In this document: positions 1 to 12,568 of the stretch, piece by piece | Numbering within the stretch: position 1 is the stretch's first letter | Layout of the letters: each line of letters opens with the position of its first letter | Origin: Lathyrus oleraceus | Lineage: Eukaryota > Streptophyta > Magnoliopsida > Fabales > Fabaceae | DNA length: 64,000 bases | Assembly: GCF_024323335.1 (NCBI RefSeq) | Contig: NC_066581.1 | Location: forward strand, 30,934,699 to 30,998,698 | Direction of reading: 5' to 3' | The notes under the pieces: generated by a model | The model's database searches: none | What the model saw: the letters and a program-made list of their open reading frames with translations, nothing else | What the model was told of the DNA's origin: nothing | Position numbers and translations under genes: made by a program

Positions 1-2118
1 ATGCTTCCAGTTTCCCCCAGCGGAGCAAATTGTTTTTTCTCCCCTTAGCCGATTTGTCTCTCCAGCGGTTAGAAGGGAATGTTTTGATTGACGTGTATCT
101 GGTTGGTGTTGGTTCCCCATGGAATTTCACATCATTCCTTGGTACGCTCCCCAGTAGAGTTTCTTCTACGACGGATCTTATGAATATTTAGCGACCCGTT
201 CCCGAGAATGGATGGAAAGTCTCCGTTGGAAGCTGTGACTCTGTTTGTCCCCAGCTGTGATCAATGTCTCCCCGTGATTCGATCGTCCCCCACCAGAGCT
301 GAGTTCTCCTGTAGGCTTTGCCCTTCTTGTTGAGATGTTATGCCGGATGCCCGTTCGTGGTGTTCAGACCTGTTTGTGTTAGATATGTTTGTTTGTCAGC
401 ATTAATCATATATAAATCTTGCATATGCATGCATAATCATAACATTCAGATATTCATAATTGAATTCTTTTCCATATATCTTTGCTTGTTATCTCCTACT
501 ATTGGTGAAATGTTCTTCCCCAAGTATATGTTTGTGTCTGATCTCTCCATATAGAGTCATCCCCATAGGAAGGAAGTGTCTATCTTTTATTCTTTCTTCC
601 CCACTGAGTTATGTCCTCGTGGATGATTATTGTTTCAGTCTCCCCCCAGGTGTGTATTGGGATGGGAATTACTCCCCTGAGTTATATCCTCATCGGATTG
701 AGTCTTGTTTGACCATGTCTTTCTAGTTTGTTCCTAGACTTACTACTTTTCTAGTTATCCCCTGCAGTTCCCTGTGGTTTAGTTGTCCAATTGCTCGGTA
801 ACCAGTAGTTGTTCATCCTTTTCCCCAGTGGATTTTGTGGCCTTCTACACAGTAGCCGATAGTTGTAAGCCCTATTTTTGTGGTTTTCTACCCAGTAACC
901 GGTAGATGTAATCCCCTCTTTGTTGGTTATCTTTACCCAATAACCGGTATTGATATTCCTTCGTTTTTGAGTGTACCACCTAGTAACCGGTGATATATCT
1001 CTTGGATAATTGCTTTGTCAGGAAATTTATCCCTTGCGAGCCATCTTTCATTTACCCTTTGTTTGGTAATGATTGTTTCTCCTTCTGATTGGTCATCATT
1101 TTATACCCAATAAATGGTATCCCGATGTCCTTTCTTTTTGGTCGATTTATCTTTTATTAACCCAGTAACCGGTTGTGGATAATCTTCCATGGGAGTATGT
1201 TATCTACGTTATGACAGTAATAGACAATATATCTCATGCGCTCTTCAGTTGAAGTCTTTTTCTTCCCCAGTCGAGTAAGATTCATATTTCCTTGTGGAAT
1301 CGAATGTTCATCCTGTAAGACGAGTTTGCTTTGTCAGCCCTCCTTTCGGATGATGAGTGTCTTGGATATGATCCCAATTCACGCCTGGTTGGTCACCTAT
1401 TATGTGCCCAGTAACCGGTATCCCTGGTGTTCCTTCCTTCTGCTCCCTATTATGACGTTTTGTCCCCCGTGGAGTTAGATTTTCCTGAGTTGAGATGTGC
1501 CTTTTGGGTCCTCCTCATATGTTTCGGATGATTGATATCTCTCACCCTTATATCGGTCTTGGATATTCTTTCTCCATGAGCATGTTGTTCTCTCACCCAG
1601 TAACCGGTGTTTTGGTAACATGTCTCTCTTTGAGTTTATTACCCAGTAACCGGTAATATCTCGTTGTTTCCTCCTCAACTGAGTCCTTTGTGGACATCCC
1701 CGTCTGAGTCCGGATTTTATCCGATATATCCTTTGTGGATAGTTTTGCTGTATTGGCATATTCCCCAATACATGTATCTTTGCGTCAGCTCGAGTCTTTC
1801 CATCGATTTATTTTCGTGGAATCCCTTCGTGTCTCCCAACAAGTTCTTAAGTCGTGATCTGCTCACGCATTTTTACCTTATTTCCCCCAGTGTCTCTGTC
1901 TCCTTAGTGAGTGTGTTACTCCTATTGGATTTTTTCAGTTTCTCCTGATTTCTTTTCCTTTGTGGCAATTATTCACCATGAAGATTTTTATTCTGCATAC
2001 ATACATTTGCATCATGAGGTCTCTTAGGGACCAAAATTCGTCTCTTTGTTATTATTTAAGCCCATTCTACCTCGTCGAGACGAAGATTTTAACCTTCATA
2101 TCTCCGGCTAGAATGACC
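1..2118 (+). mobile_element. 3' untranslated region of Ogre-type element O0 (partial, runs off the left edge)
   Basis: This is the non-coding stretch between the pol gene, which lies outside the window, and the 3' LTR of an Ogre element. It aligns by eye with the corresponding part of O1 (about 25650-27708), which shows the same order of short motifs and the same polypurine tract before the LTR. No frame of useful length encodes a recognisable protein. The stretch is rich in short C-runs of the type TTCCCCAGTGGAG (for example near 148, 598, 821, 1262 and 1463) and in the AGTAACCGGT motif. Ogre 3' untranslated regions are known to be long and repeat-prone. Confidence 0.8.
785..1665 (+). repeat. 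Dispersed CCCAGTAACCGGT repeats in the O0 3' untranslated region
   Basis: About ten exact or near copies of a 13-16 base motif with core CAGTAACCGGT occur near 795, 852, 893, 936, 981, 1105, 1158, 1406, 1595 and 1639. Spacing is irregular, about 40-250 bases. The core contains the palindrome ACCGGT. The flanks differ between copies, so this is a dispersed rather than a tandem array. The same motif recurs in O1 at 26390-27310. Confidence 0.85.
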
Positions 2119-2133
2119 TTAAATAGGGGCATC
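2119..2133 (+). other. Polypurine tract of O0
   Basis: The sequence TTAAATAGGGGCATC lies directly before the LTR start TGTAAGACC. The same tract precedes the 3' LTR of O1 (27710-27724), and a near copy precedes the O2 3' LTR on the minus strand. It is the expected primer site for plus-strand DNA synthesis. Confidence 0.85.
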
Positions 2134-3664
2134 TGTAAGACCCTAATTTTGGCCCTAAGATCCCTCATGGCATCATATCATTGCTCAGTGCATTGCCTCA
2201 AGGATCATAGCATGGTTGGCTCCTTAACCCTAGGGTTGGGATTTGTGCGAGTGGTTTGAGACCACCAAGCATGCTTGCATTGTATATTATTGCGTTTTCT
2301 TATTTTATTACTAACCAAAAGCACAAAAATATGTCACTAACTCTTTTCTGTTTTGAAGCTCAAGTGATCATGTGCCCCAATGCTCCTAGGAGGCTCCTAA
2401 GCTCAATGAAGTGGCTAGATGAAGATGAGAACAAGCATGAAAATGGTCCACAAAGCTCTTAACCATCATGTATTTCTTCCAAGTATATCAATTTTCCAAT
2501 TGGATCAAGATAACCCAAAGGGCTTGAGGATTGTTTCCCAAGGAAACCCTAATTCAACTATGCATTGACCGTGCATTGCTCATGAAGCAACCTCAACCTA
2601 TGATCAATTATAATCAAGGGAAGTTATTTCATTCATTATTTTATGCATATATGAGCCTATGTGAGGCCCCTCAATCATTTATTCATCAATATTGGAAGTT
2701 TGACCTTGAAAAGTTGACCAATCAAGTCATCTAACTAAACTAAGGATCACTGAGATACAACTTGTGATGTGTTTCTCAACTGAAGATGACCCCGAGAGAA
2801 AACATGTTCCTAAGAACCATATGAACAACTTTCATGTTCATCAAAAATCCATTTGAAACTTGGAAGATCATCATTCATTTCAAAACATTATAGGTCATTT
2901 TGACTAAAACCCTAATTTTTGGTCAAATTCCCAAGAACCTAACTTCCTTAATTTTTATGATTTTGAGATGAAACCAAATGCATTGGAAAACTTAAGATGT
3001 CTAATTAAAATGTTATGTTGGACAAAATTTCATAATCCTAAAAGAAATACATGTGATAATACAAAACATTATAGGTCACCTTGGACCTAAGTCATTGAAG
3101 TTGAAAAAAGTTCCTATTTTCAAATGCCCATAACGTTTTCATGAAAAATCCAAATTATGCAAAATTTGAGTCTAAATTTATCATATTGAAAATATCTACA
3201 ACTTTGATGTTGGAGGTTTTTCCATTTGAAGCTTGCATCATGGAAACAGAGGGGCTTGAAGAGGCTTGCTTTTGGTGAAAATTTTCAAGAGGTGACTTAG
3301 ACATGTTTTGTGCCCAAACTTTCACATCCAGTTTTCACTAATTTCTAAATGCCAAATGAATTTTTTCCCAACATGACTTTTGTTCCTTATTTAAAGCGCT
3401 TTCCATGCATTACTCACATTACTTTTTTGGACTTCCCATGTGTGAGTTTCGAAGAGTTCATTCTTTATGCCCATTTTGGCATTTCATGTTATAACTTGAT
3501 GTGCAAGCTTGTTCAATTCATTGTGCACGTCCAAATCCTTTCCATGAGGTATCAACAAGGTGTTTCAATCATTCTTGGGCCTGCTACACACTTGCACGTG
3601 CCCATGCATCCAAGGTTCAAATTCCATGCACACGAGTTAACCATGCTTCACGACCCTCTTCAGC

Positions 3665-3672
3665 TATAAATA
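3665..3672 (+). promoter_or_regulatory. TATA box of the O0 LTR
   Basis: TATAAATA occurs at the position homologous to the TATA boxes of the O1 LTRs (8276 and 29249). Transcription would start about 30 bases downstream, so U3 is about 1.5 kb and the rest of the LTR is R-U5. Confidence 0.7.
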
Positions 3673-6600
3673 AGAGCTCAATCTCATTCATTTCACAACC
3701 TAGTGGAGACCTGAAGTGCTGCAGAATTGAAATCCCAACCATTACCAAAGGAATTTTCAAATTTTTCTCTTCTTTTCAAGCTTGAAAATCAACATCATTA
3801 GTTGATTTTCAAAGCTCAATTCCTTAACCTATCATCTCCATTACATCTCCAGAGCAAAAGCAGATCAAGATCTTGAAGAATTCGTGGCCTTGGAAGCTCC
3901 ATTTCAGAGGTAGAACTTCAAACTTTTTGGATCTAGATCTTGCAATTCAATGTAGTTTTCTTTGGTTTGTGTGGTTTTCTGAAGTCCTCACACTTGAGGC
4001 AGGCCAGTGGTGGTCTCAATTGTTCATTTCGTGCATTTCCAGTTGACACACCATGATCTTCCATCTCACATTTCTCTCTAAATAGGAAGAATGAGGAAGA
4101 TCCATGGGCACAGAGGTGATGCACATCACCTGAGCTTCATTTTGATGTCCTTATTTTTTATTTTCATTACAAATTTTTTCCCTGCGCGTGGTGGCCGGAA
4201 TCTGGTATCTCACCGGAGAAGATGGTGGTTTCCACCACCATCCCCACGTGTTTGCTTCCCTGCCCTTGGATTGTGTCTCAATGTTATAATCCTGACCATC
4301 CATTGTGATTACTTGATTTCATGCATTATGTTGCGCGCTTGACTTAAGTCTACCATGCATCCACGCCTCTGAGCCCTTGATCTATGCCACGTCAATTAAT
4401 GAGTTTGATCTGGTGGCTGCGCTTTTTTTATTATTCCTATTTTCTTTTAATTTCAGTTAATTCCTTTTATTTTCAAAAATTCATAAAAAAACTTCTTTGA
4501 AGTCACAAAAGTATGAGACCAATGCCAAAAAATTTCTTGAAAAATCTAGTTTCATATTTTGATTTTTAATTATTTTTGTGACTTCATTTAATATTTTTTG
4601 TGAATTATTTGATTTTTAATAGTTTTAATTCATTTTTAATTACTTTCTGATATTTGAAAAATCCAAAAATATTTTCCTAACACCTATGGATAATGATAAG
4701 CCAATGAAAAATAGTCTCATCAATTTCTTATTTGATTTGAGACTTATTTGAGATTTTAATTCATATTGTGTTATTTTTTATTATTTTTAATGGTTTTAAA
4801 ATAGTTTCTGATTTCTAAAATTGTTGAGAAAATTTGTCAAAGTTTGTTTGACCATGTTAGACCTGTGAGAATTTAATTGGACTTGTTGAAGTTGATTTGA
4901 ATTAAATTTGAGGTTTGACCATATTTTGATTATTTTATTTTGCATTTATTTTTAATTCAAAAAATACCAAAGAATTATGGTTGACTAGTTAACTTGTAAT
5001 CTTCATTTCTTTTCTGTTTAGCATTGTTGATGATGACTTGGTTCACATGTGGTCAATTGAGTTTGATACTTGAATTCTCTTTCCCCCCTTTCATCTTCAT
5101 CCCATTCTTTTCATCATTTGACCAATGAGTTGATGTCTTATGGTTGGTCTTGACAAATGAGAGGTTTAACCTTCTTTGATCCAAACCAAACTTAACTTGA
5201 TCTAAGATCAAGTGAGTTATTTTGTGTCCAAGATAGGTTGCTTCTTGGTCAAGCAAAAAACCTAAAGTCCATACAAGGCCCTTCCCCTTTTGTTTTGGCA
5301 TGGCAAGTTTGTGGAGCTTGGCTTACTAGTCATGATCTCTAACTTGTGTTTATTTGCCTATAGTTTTATTGACCGGCCTCAGATAGGTGTGACTACTACA
5401 TTAGTCCACTTACGATTGCTTAACATAGCGCTACATTGTCTTATGACAAACTAACATAACTTTACTAACTACTAACTTTAATTTGAGCATTTAATTTCTT
5501 GTCATTTACTTTTAATGTCATTTATTTCTGGCTCATTATTCATATTGATTTTCTCTTTGCTCACTTGAGCACATATTTTATGTTTATGCCATTTTTCTTT
5601 TGCTCATTTGAGCCCATTATTGTATATAAAAATATTGTTGTTTTGTGATTGTTTTGTCTTTATTTCGTGTGAACCTAATACAAAAAGGAGAAAGGACTTA
5701 GAGTTAGGATTTACCTGTGCTTAAAGGAGTTCAAGAGCAACTAGGCCTCATGCCTTTAGAATGCTAAACTTATTGAAGAGCAACTAGGCCTCATGCCTTT
5801 AGAATGCTAAATTTCAAAGTTGACTTTAAAGGACTTCTCATCTAAACTTATTCTTTGTCCATTCCCCTTATTGTGTTATGAACTTTTTGATGTTTGCTCT
5901 TGTGTGATAGGGATTCCATTTTGAGGTATTAAAGAGGACCATTGTCATGAGTAGCCAAGTTAAGAGAGACAAGCCAAATGGAGATCCTAGGAGCTTGAAT
6001 TCAAATTGTGTGATTGCTTATTTGTGTGCTAAGTCCAAAAGAAAGGAGCATCTTGAATCATCTCTATGATTTCAAGAAAAGGAACTCCAAGGGTTTATCT
6101 TTCCTCTCTTATCTTTGTATGCTTTAGGACTAGCCCTTCTTTTCTTCCCTCCACTCTAACCCAAAGCCAAAATCATTTTCAAGACTTTGACATTGTTTTC
6201 AAACTAGAAACCTAGGCCTTATGCCTTTGACTTTTCAAAATCTTTTCATTAATACTCATTATGAATGAATCTTAATCCAACTTTGACTTCATTTTGGTAA
6301 ATAAATCTAAATTGTAAATATAACTCACTTCAAGTTGTTTTTGTGGTTCCAATGACCACCTTTGTTAAAACCTTTTCATAAAACATTAGTCATAGGTTTA
6401 AGTTATTATAATGGTTGATGTAAATCTCACCTTATCCTTAGTGATTGGATTATAAGTCTTCCATGCTTATTATAGGGTTAACCCCTCACTAGCATGTTGA
6501 AGCCTTCCTCACATGGTGGATTGTTGGTTTAGGTTGAATACCTTATCCTTTGATAACAAAATACCTTAAGGCTTTTGATCAAAGCAATTCACTAATCTTT

Positions 6601-6748
6601 GAGATTTTTACCCCGAACTACGAGGTTTTGATCCTACCTTTTGTGATGGTACGTAGGCAATGGGTTCATCCATTCAAACAACAAAATTTGTAAATATAAT
6701 CTATTCTCTTCTCATCCCTCCAATCTTTTGCACATATTTTCACAAATA

Positions 6749-6753
6749 CCAAC
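6749..6753. repeat. Target-site duplication of O1, left copy (ccaac)
   Basis: ccaac directly precedes the O1 5' LTR and is repeated exactly at 32631-32635 directly after the O1 3' LTR. The flanks on both sides are the two halves of the O0 LTR. Confidence 0.95.
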
Positions 6754-8275
6754 TGTAAGACCCTAATTTTGACCCTAAGATCCCTCATGGCATCATATCA
6801 TTGCTCATTGCATTTTGCCTCAAGGATCATAGCATCTTGGCTCCTTAACCCTAGGGTTGGGACTTGTGTGAGTTGGTTTGAGACCACCAAGCATGATTAA
6901 ATTGTATATTAATGGCTTTTCTTATTTTCGTTTACTAACCAAAAGCATAAAAATATGTCACTAACATCTTTTGTTTTGAAGCTTAAGCAGTCATGAGATC
7001 CAAGGCTCCTATGAGGCCCATATGCTCACTGAATTGGCCAGATGAGGATGAAGGCAAGCATGGCAATGGTTCCCAAATCTCTAAATCATCATATATGCCT
7101 CCCAAGTATCTCAATTTATCAATTTGATCAAGATAAACCAAAGGGCTTGAGGATTGTCTCCCAAGGAAACTCTAATTCAATTGTGCATTGACTGTGCCTT
7201 GCTTATGAAGCAACCTCGACCCGTTATCAAATAAAATCAAGGGAAGTTATTTAATTCATCATTTTATGCATATATGAGCCTATATGAGTGTCCTCAATCA
7301 TTCATTCATCAAGATTTGAAGTTTGGCTTTGAGAAGTTGATCAGTCAATTCATTTGACTATTTTGAAATCCACTGAGACCTAACTTTTGATGTGTTTGTC
7401 AAATAAAGATGACCCCAAAAGAAACAATGTTCTTAAGAACTATATGAATATCTTTCATGTTCATAAAAAATCCATTTGAAACTTGGAAGGTCATCATTCA
7501 TTTCAAAACATTATAGGCCATTTTGACTGAAACCCTAATTTTAGGTCAACTTCCCAAGGAGCTAACTCCTTCATTTTTTATGGTTTTGAGGTGAGACCAA
7601 GTGCATTGGAAATTTTGAGATGTCTAGTTAAACTGTTATGTTGGACAAAATTTCATAATCCTAAAATAAATACATGTGATAATACCAAACATTATAGGTC
7701 ACTTTGGACCAAAGCCATTGAAATGTGAAAAAGTCCAAATTCAAGTGCCCATAACGTTCTTATAAAACTCCAAATGATGCATAATTTAAGTCCAAATTGA
7801 TTATATTGAAAAGATCTATAACTTTGATGTTGAAGTTTTTGTCATTTGAGGCATACATCATTAAAACAGAAGGGCTTGAAGTTGGTCCATTTTGGCAAAT
7901 TTCTCAAATACATGTTTTGTACATTGAACTTCATGGCCAATTTTCAATATTTTCCAAACTCCAAATGTACTTTTGTTCAACATAACATTTGTTCATTATG
8001 TCAAGACCTTTCCAACCATTACCTACATGCTTATGTTTCAATTTCTCAAATGGCATTTTCGAAGAGGTGAAGTTTTGTGATCATTTATGCATGACATGTC
8101 AAATTTCCATGCACAAGCTTATGCATTGCAATCTGCACGTCCAAACCATCTCATAATCATTTCAACTTGAATTTGCAATGGATTTTGGGCCTCACATGCG
8201 CCTGTACAGGCCCATGCATGGAGGACCCAAGTTCATGCACACACGAGTTTGATCATGCCTTGCATCAGCTTTTGC

Positions 8276-8283
8276 TATAAATA
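8276..8283 (+). promoter_or_regulatory. TATA box of the O1 5' LTR
   Basis: TATAAATA, followed by AGACATGC, is the clearest core-promoter signal in the LTR and is conserved at 29249-29256 in the 3' LTR. It would drive the genomic RNA of O1. Confidence 0.75.
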
Positions 8284-10348
8284 GACATGCTTGCTTCACT
8301 TGAAAACTAACCTAAAGGCGCCTTAAGTTCTGCTCAACTGATTCCCCAACCCTCCATTAAAGGAATTCTTAATTTTTCTCTTCACTTTTCAATCTCAAAT
8401 TTCAACTTCATTGGTTGATCTTTGGCTTCTAAATTCCCTAGCCTTGCTTCCTTGTTACTTCAAGATTAAGCTGCACACGAGGATTGGATTGGATCAAGCT
8501 CACACAAATTGCACTTCAAAGGTTTATCTCATAACTGTTTTCCTTCGAATCTCTCTTGTTATTGTGCATTGCTTGGTTTGGTTGGCATCTTTGAAGTCCT
8601 CATGTGAGAGATAATTGATTTGTGATTTTAATTTTGAGAATTGGACAAGTTCAGATTGAACACCTCATATTTCAATCTCAGATTTCTTCCTCCATAGGAA
8701 TCTTGAGAAGAAACTAAGGTCACAGGGGTGATGTACATCACCCCAGCTTTCGAATGATGCATGGATCGCGTGCTATGGTTGAGGTTTGAAAACCTGCAAC
8801 CGGTGGCCGGAACTGGCCTTCTCTCCGGAGAAGGCGATGGTTTCCACCACCGTCCCCACGCGTCCAAACCTTGGCCATTGGATGGATGTTGCCATATCTA
8901 ATCCCACCCCTTGGTTGTTATGACTTATATTAATTCATTCTGTCACGCGTTTGCCAAAGTGCACCATGCGCGCGCGTTTCCCAGCCCCAAGATCAGCCAC
9001 GTCAATTAATGAAGTGGATCTGAAGCCTCAGGATTTTTGCTATTTTTAATTTCAGTTTTAATTTTCTTTTATTCCATTTTATTTTAAAAATTCATAACTT
9101 CTTTATTTAGAATCACAAAAATATGGGACCAATTACAAAAAATTTCTCTTGAATTCTAGTTTCTAAAAATGATTTTTAATTATTTTGGTGGTTCGATTTT
9201 ATATTTTTTGTGAATTATTTCATTTCTGGTTATTTTTAATTCATTTAAAATACATTTTGATATTCAAAAATGCCAAAAATAGTTTCTTAATATCTTTGGA
9301 TGATGATGGATCTATGAAAAATATTCTCATCAATTTCTTAATTGATTTGAGATTTATTTGAGATTTTAGTCCAATTATGTTATTTTTCTTCATATTTAAT
9401 TGTTTAAAATTAGTTTCTGTTTTCAAAAAATGTTGAGAAATTTTGTCAAACCTTGTTTGACCATGTTAGACTTATGATGATTCAATTGGACTTATCCAAG
9501 TTGATTTGACTTGGATTTGAATTTGACCTTTAATTGTTCATTTTATTTCAAGTATTATTTTAATTCCAAAAAATATCAAAAATATGTTTGACCTTTCTTG
9601 ACTTCTAAGTTTCATGTCACTTCTGTTTACCATTGATTGATGATGATTCCATTCATGTTTAATCAATGTGTTTTGGTTATGTCTTTTGATTTCTCATTTG
9701 GATTCATTCCATTTCCATCTTCATCTTCTTCTTTTTCTTTTGACCAGTGAGTTAATGATTGGTGGTTAGCCTTGACATATGAGAGGCTTAACCTTCTTTG
9801 ATCCAAATCAAATTCATCTTGATCAAAGATCAAGTGAATTGCTTTGTGTCCAAGATAGGTTGCTTCTTGGTCAAGCAAAAAACCTAAATCCATACAAGGT
9901 CATTCTTCTATTCTTTTGGCATGGCAAGTTGTAGGATCTTGGCTTACTAGTCATGGTCTCTAACTTGTGTTTATTTGCCTATAGTTTTATTGAACATCCT
10001 CAGATAGGTGTGACTACTACATTAGTCCACTTACGATTGCCTAACATAGCGCTAAATTGCCTTGTGGCACACTAACACTAACTACTAATCACTAAGTTTT
10101 AATTCAAGCATTTAATTCTTGCAATTTATTTTAATGCAATTTAATTTCTTGCTCATTTATTCATATTATCTTTTGCCCTTTGCTCACTTGAGCTCATGTT
10201 TATGTTTATGCAATTTGCCTTTTGCTCACTTGAGCATATTATTGTGTATATACTATTGCCTTGTGTTTGTTTTTTTTTGTGTGTGAACCCCATGCAAAAG
10301 GAGAAAGGACTTAGAATTAGGACCTTACATATGCTAAATGGAGTTTCA

Positions 10349-10434
10349 AGAGCAACTAGGCCTCATGCCTTTAGAATGCTAAGAAATGTTGAAGAGCAAC
10401 TAGGCCTCATGCCTTTAGAATGCTTAATCTTAAA
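10349..10434 (+). repeat. 44-bp tandem duplication in the O1 LTR
   Basis: Two adjacent copies of a unit starting AGAGCAACTAGGCCTCATGC are present. The same duplication is found in the O0 LTR (5734-5818) and the O1 3' LTR (about 31328-31413), so it predates the divergence of these copies. Confidence 0.85.
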
Positions 10435-11657
10435 GATGAATTGAAAGAACCTCTAATTCTAAACTCACTCTTGTCCATTTTTTCTATTGCATTGTGGAAA
10501 TTTTTGATTTGTGTGTTCTTGTGTGATAGGGATACCAAAACTTGAGCTATTAGAAGGACCATTGTCATAAGCATCCAAGTTAATAGTGACAAGTCCAAAT
10601 TGGAGAATCCTAGGAGCTTGATTGAATATTCGCTTGATTGCTTGAGTTAATTGCTTATTACTTGCTAAGTCCAAAGGAAAGGAGCAACTTGGATCATCTT
10701 TATGATCTCAAGAAGGGAACTACAAGTGGTTTTATTTCTCTTCCATCATCTTTTGCATGTTTAGGACCTAGCCCTTCTCTTCTTCTCTCCACTCTAACCC
10801 AAGCCAAACTTTTTGTGCAAACATTGACATTGTTTTCAAAATTAGAAACCTAGGCACTATGCCTTTGATTTTTTCAAAGTCTTTTCATAATACTTATTTT
10901 GAATTAAACCTTAAGTCAACTTTGACTTTATTTTGTGAATACTTGTAATTTGTAAATACAACTCAATCAATTGTTTTTGTGGTTCCAATGGCCACTTTTG
11001 CCAAAGATTTTCATAAACACTAGCTATTAGGTTGGAGTTATCATAGAGGTTGATGTAAACCTCACCTGTATCCTTAGTGATTGGACTATAAGTCTTCCAT
11101 ACTTATTATAGGGTGGATCCCTCACTAGTATGTTGAAGCTCTCCTCACATGGTGGATTTGTGGTTTAGGTTGAGTTTTCTCCCTTTGATAACAAAAGACC
11201 TTAAGGCTTTTGACCAATCAATTCACCAACTTATTTTGAGATTTTTACCCCGAAATACGAGGTTTTGATCCTACCTTTGTGATGGTACGTAGGCAATGGG
11301 TTTATTCATTCAAACAACAAAATTGTAAATATGTATATTCTTTTCTCATCTCCCCAATCTTGTTTGCATAAATATTTTCACAAATGCCAACCTACCATAC
11401 AAAATTTGTAAAAAGGGCTCCCTTAGAGTACTAAGGATGTTTTGGGTGCTTAAAACCTTCCCATTGCATAACCAACCCCCTTACCAAGATCTCTGACATT
11501 TTTATTAGTTTTGGATTTGATAAAACTTCTCGATTTTTTGTTCGCTTTCTAACCTTTCCTTTGGATAAATAGAAGTGTGGTGGCGACTCGAATTGTATGA
11601 TTAAATTTTGATTTAGTCAATAAATCTAAAGGTAACGAATACCCCACTACAAAAAAG

Positions 11658-11675
11658 TGGCGACTTCACTGGGGA
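11658..11675 (+). other. Primer-binding site of O1 (tRNA-Arg type)
   Basis: TGGCGACTTCACTGGGGA lies six bases after the LTR end. It differs at three central positions from the form in O2 (TGGCGACTCTGCTGGGGA), which matches the 3' end of plant tRNA-Arg, the primer known for Ogre and related Tat elements. Confidence 0.88.
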
Positions 11676-12568
11676 ATTCTTCTTTCCTAGTGGGTTTTGC
11701 CTACTTTTTACCTTTTTGTATTGTATGTTTATATTTACTTGTGACATATGTTTGTGCAAATTTGGGATGACTGTATTGTTTGTAATGTATGAATTTCTTG
11801 ATATATCAATTGCTTGTATGCTTGGTGGTCTCTTATGAGATAAGTTCTATACCCGAACTCGAGTGCACTTATGATAGGAGAGTGGCATAGTCTTGTTGAC
11901 TTGTGTGGAGTTATTCCTTAGCAAGTTGACTTGCAAGCCCATTCACTTGGTGGAGGTTATGTTGGGATCAATAATGTCACACGAGTAGTCATGGTTAGGC
12001 ATTACTCTTTCCAATATATGCCTTAGAAGCCAAGGACCTTAGATTACCTAGCCCATCTTGGCCTATTTTAGGACGTAGTGCGAAGGTCGTTCAAGTGTAA
12101 GATCTGATACGATTGTTACGCGATACTACACTCATAAGAGTCTCTCTTGAGAATATTTTTAGAATACGAGTAGTCGTTTATCCGATAATATCCGAAAGAT
12201 GGGATGATGACTATGGGAACCTCTTGTAGAACATGATTGTCAGGTTTAACCATAGTACACTCCCTTTGGGTGGTTCTTAACCGAGACTCCATGCTCGTGA
12301 CTTGCAACAAACCCTTGATTTGCGGTTGATACGTTCTCGTATATCCTTAATATCAATGGAACTTGGGTGTTGATAAGTGTAAACCATAATCCACCAAAAT
12401 GGATGATTGATATTAAGGATGACTTGATCCATCCCGTGACCTTTGTGTGGTGTGATTTGCTTGATCCTTGAGTTTGATTGTTGCATTCATGCATTCATAC
12501 ACATCCATATCATCAACAATGAGAAAATTTTCAAGGAACTTAAGAGGTCTATTTGCAAATTTTCAGAC
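11676..12568 (+). other. Leader of O1 between primer-binding site and ORF1
   Basis: About 0.9 kb without a supported gene. In Ogre this stretch is an untranslated leader. I see no clear splice pair or regulatory motif in it. Confidence 0.6.

Larger units (their letters stand above)
2134..6753 (+). mobile_element. 3' LTR of O0, first part (interrupted by O1)
   Basis: It starts with TGTAAGACCC and is homologous to the two O1 LTRs along its length, but more diverged from them than they are from each other. A TATA box (TATAAATA) lies at 3665-3672. The LTR stops at ccaac (6749-6753), where O1 begins. The missing end resumes after O1 at 32636. A 43-bp tandem duplication lies at 5734-5818, and a conserved two-hairpin motif at 6618-6674. 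No coding sequence is seen. Confidence 0.9.
6754..11651 (+). repeat. 5' LTR of O1 (4898 bp)
   Basis: It begins TGTAAGACCC and ends CCCCACTACA, just before the primer-binding site. It matches the 3' LTR at 27725-32630 (4906 bp). Internal features are a perfect 20-nt palindrome at 8725-8744, a hairpin at 8833-8854, a 44-bp tandem duplication at 10349-10434, a conserved two-hairpin motif at 11255-11310, a stem-loop at 11421-11436 and a primer-binding-site look-alike at 11581-11589. Open frames inside are short and unsupported. Confidence 0.93.

Noticed and set aside
2134..6753. Many 60-106-codon frames in the O0/O1 LTRs and 3' regions
   Set aside because: Short, in AT-rich non-coding LTR sequence, and not conserved between LTR copies as frames.
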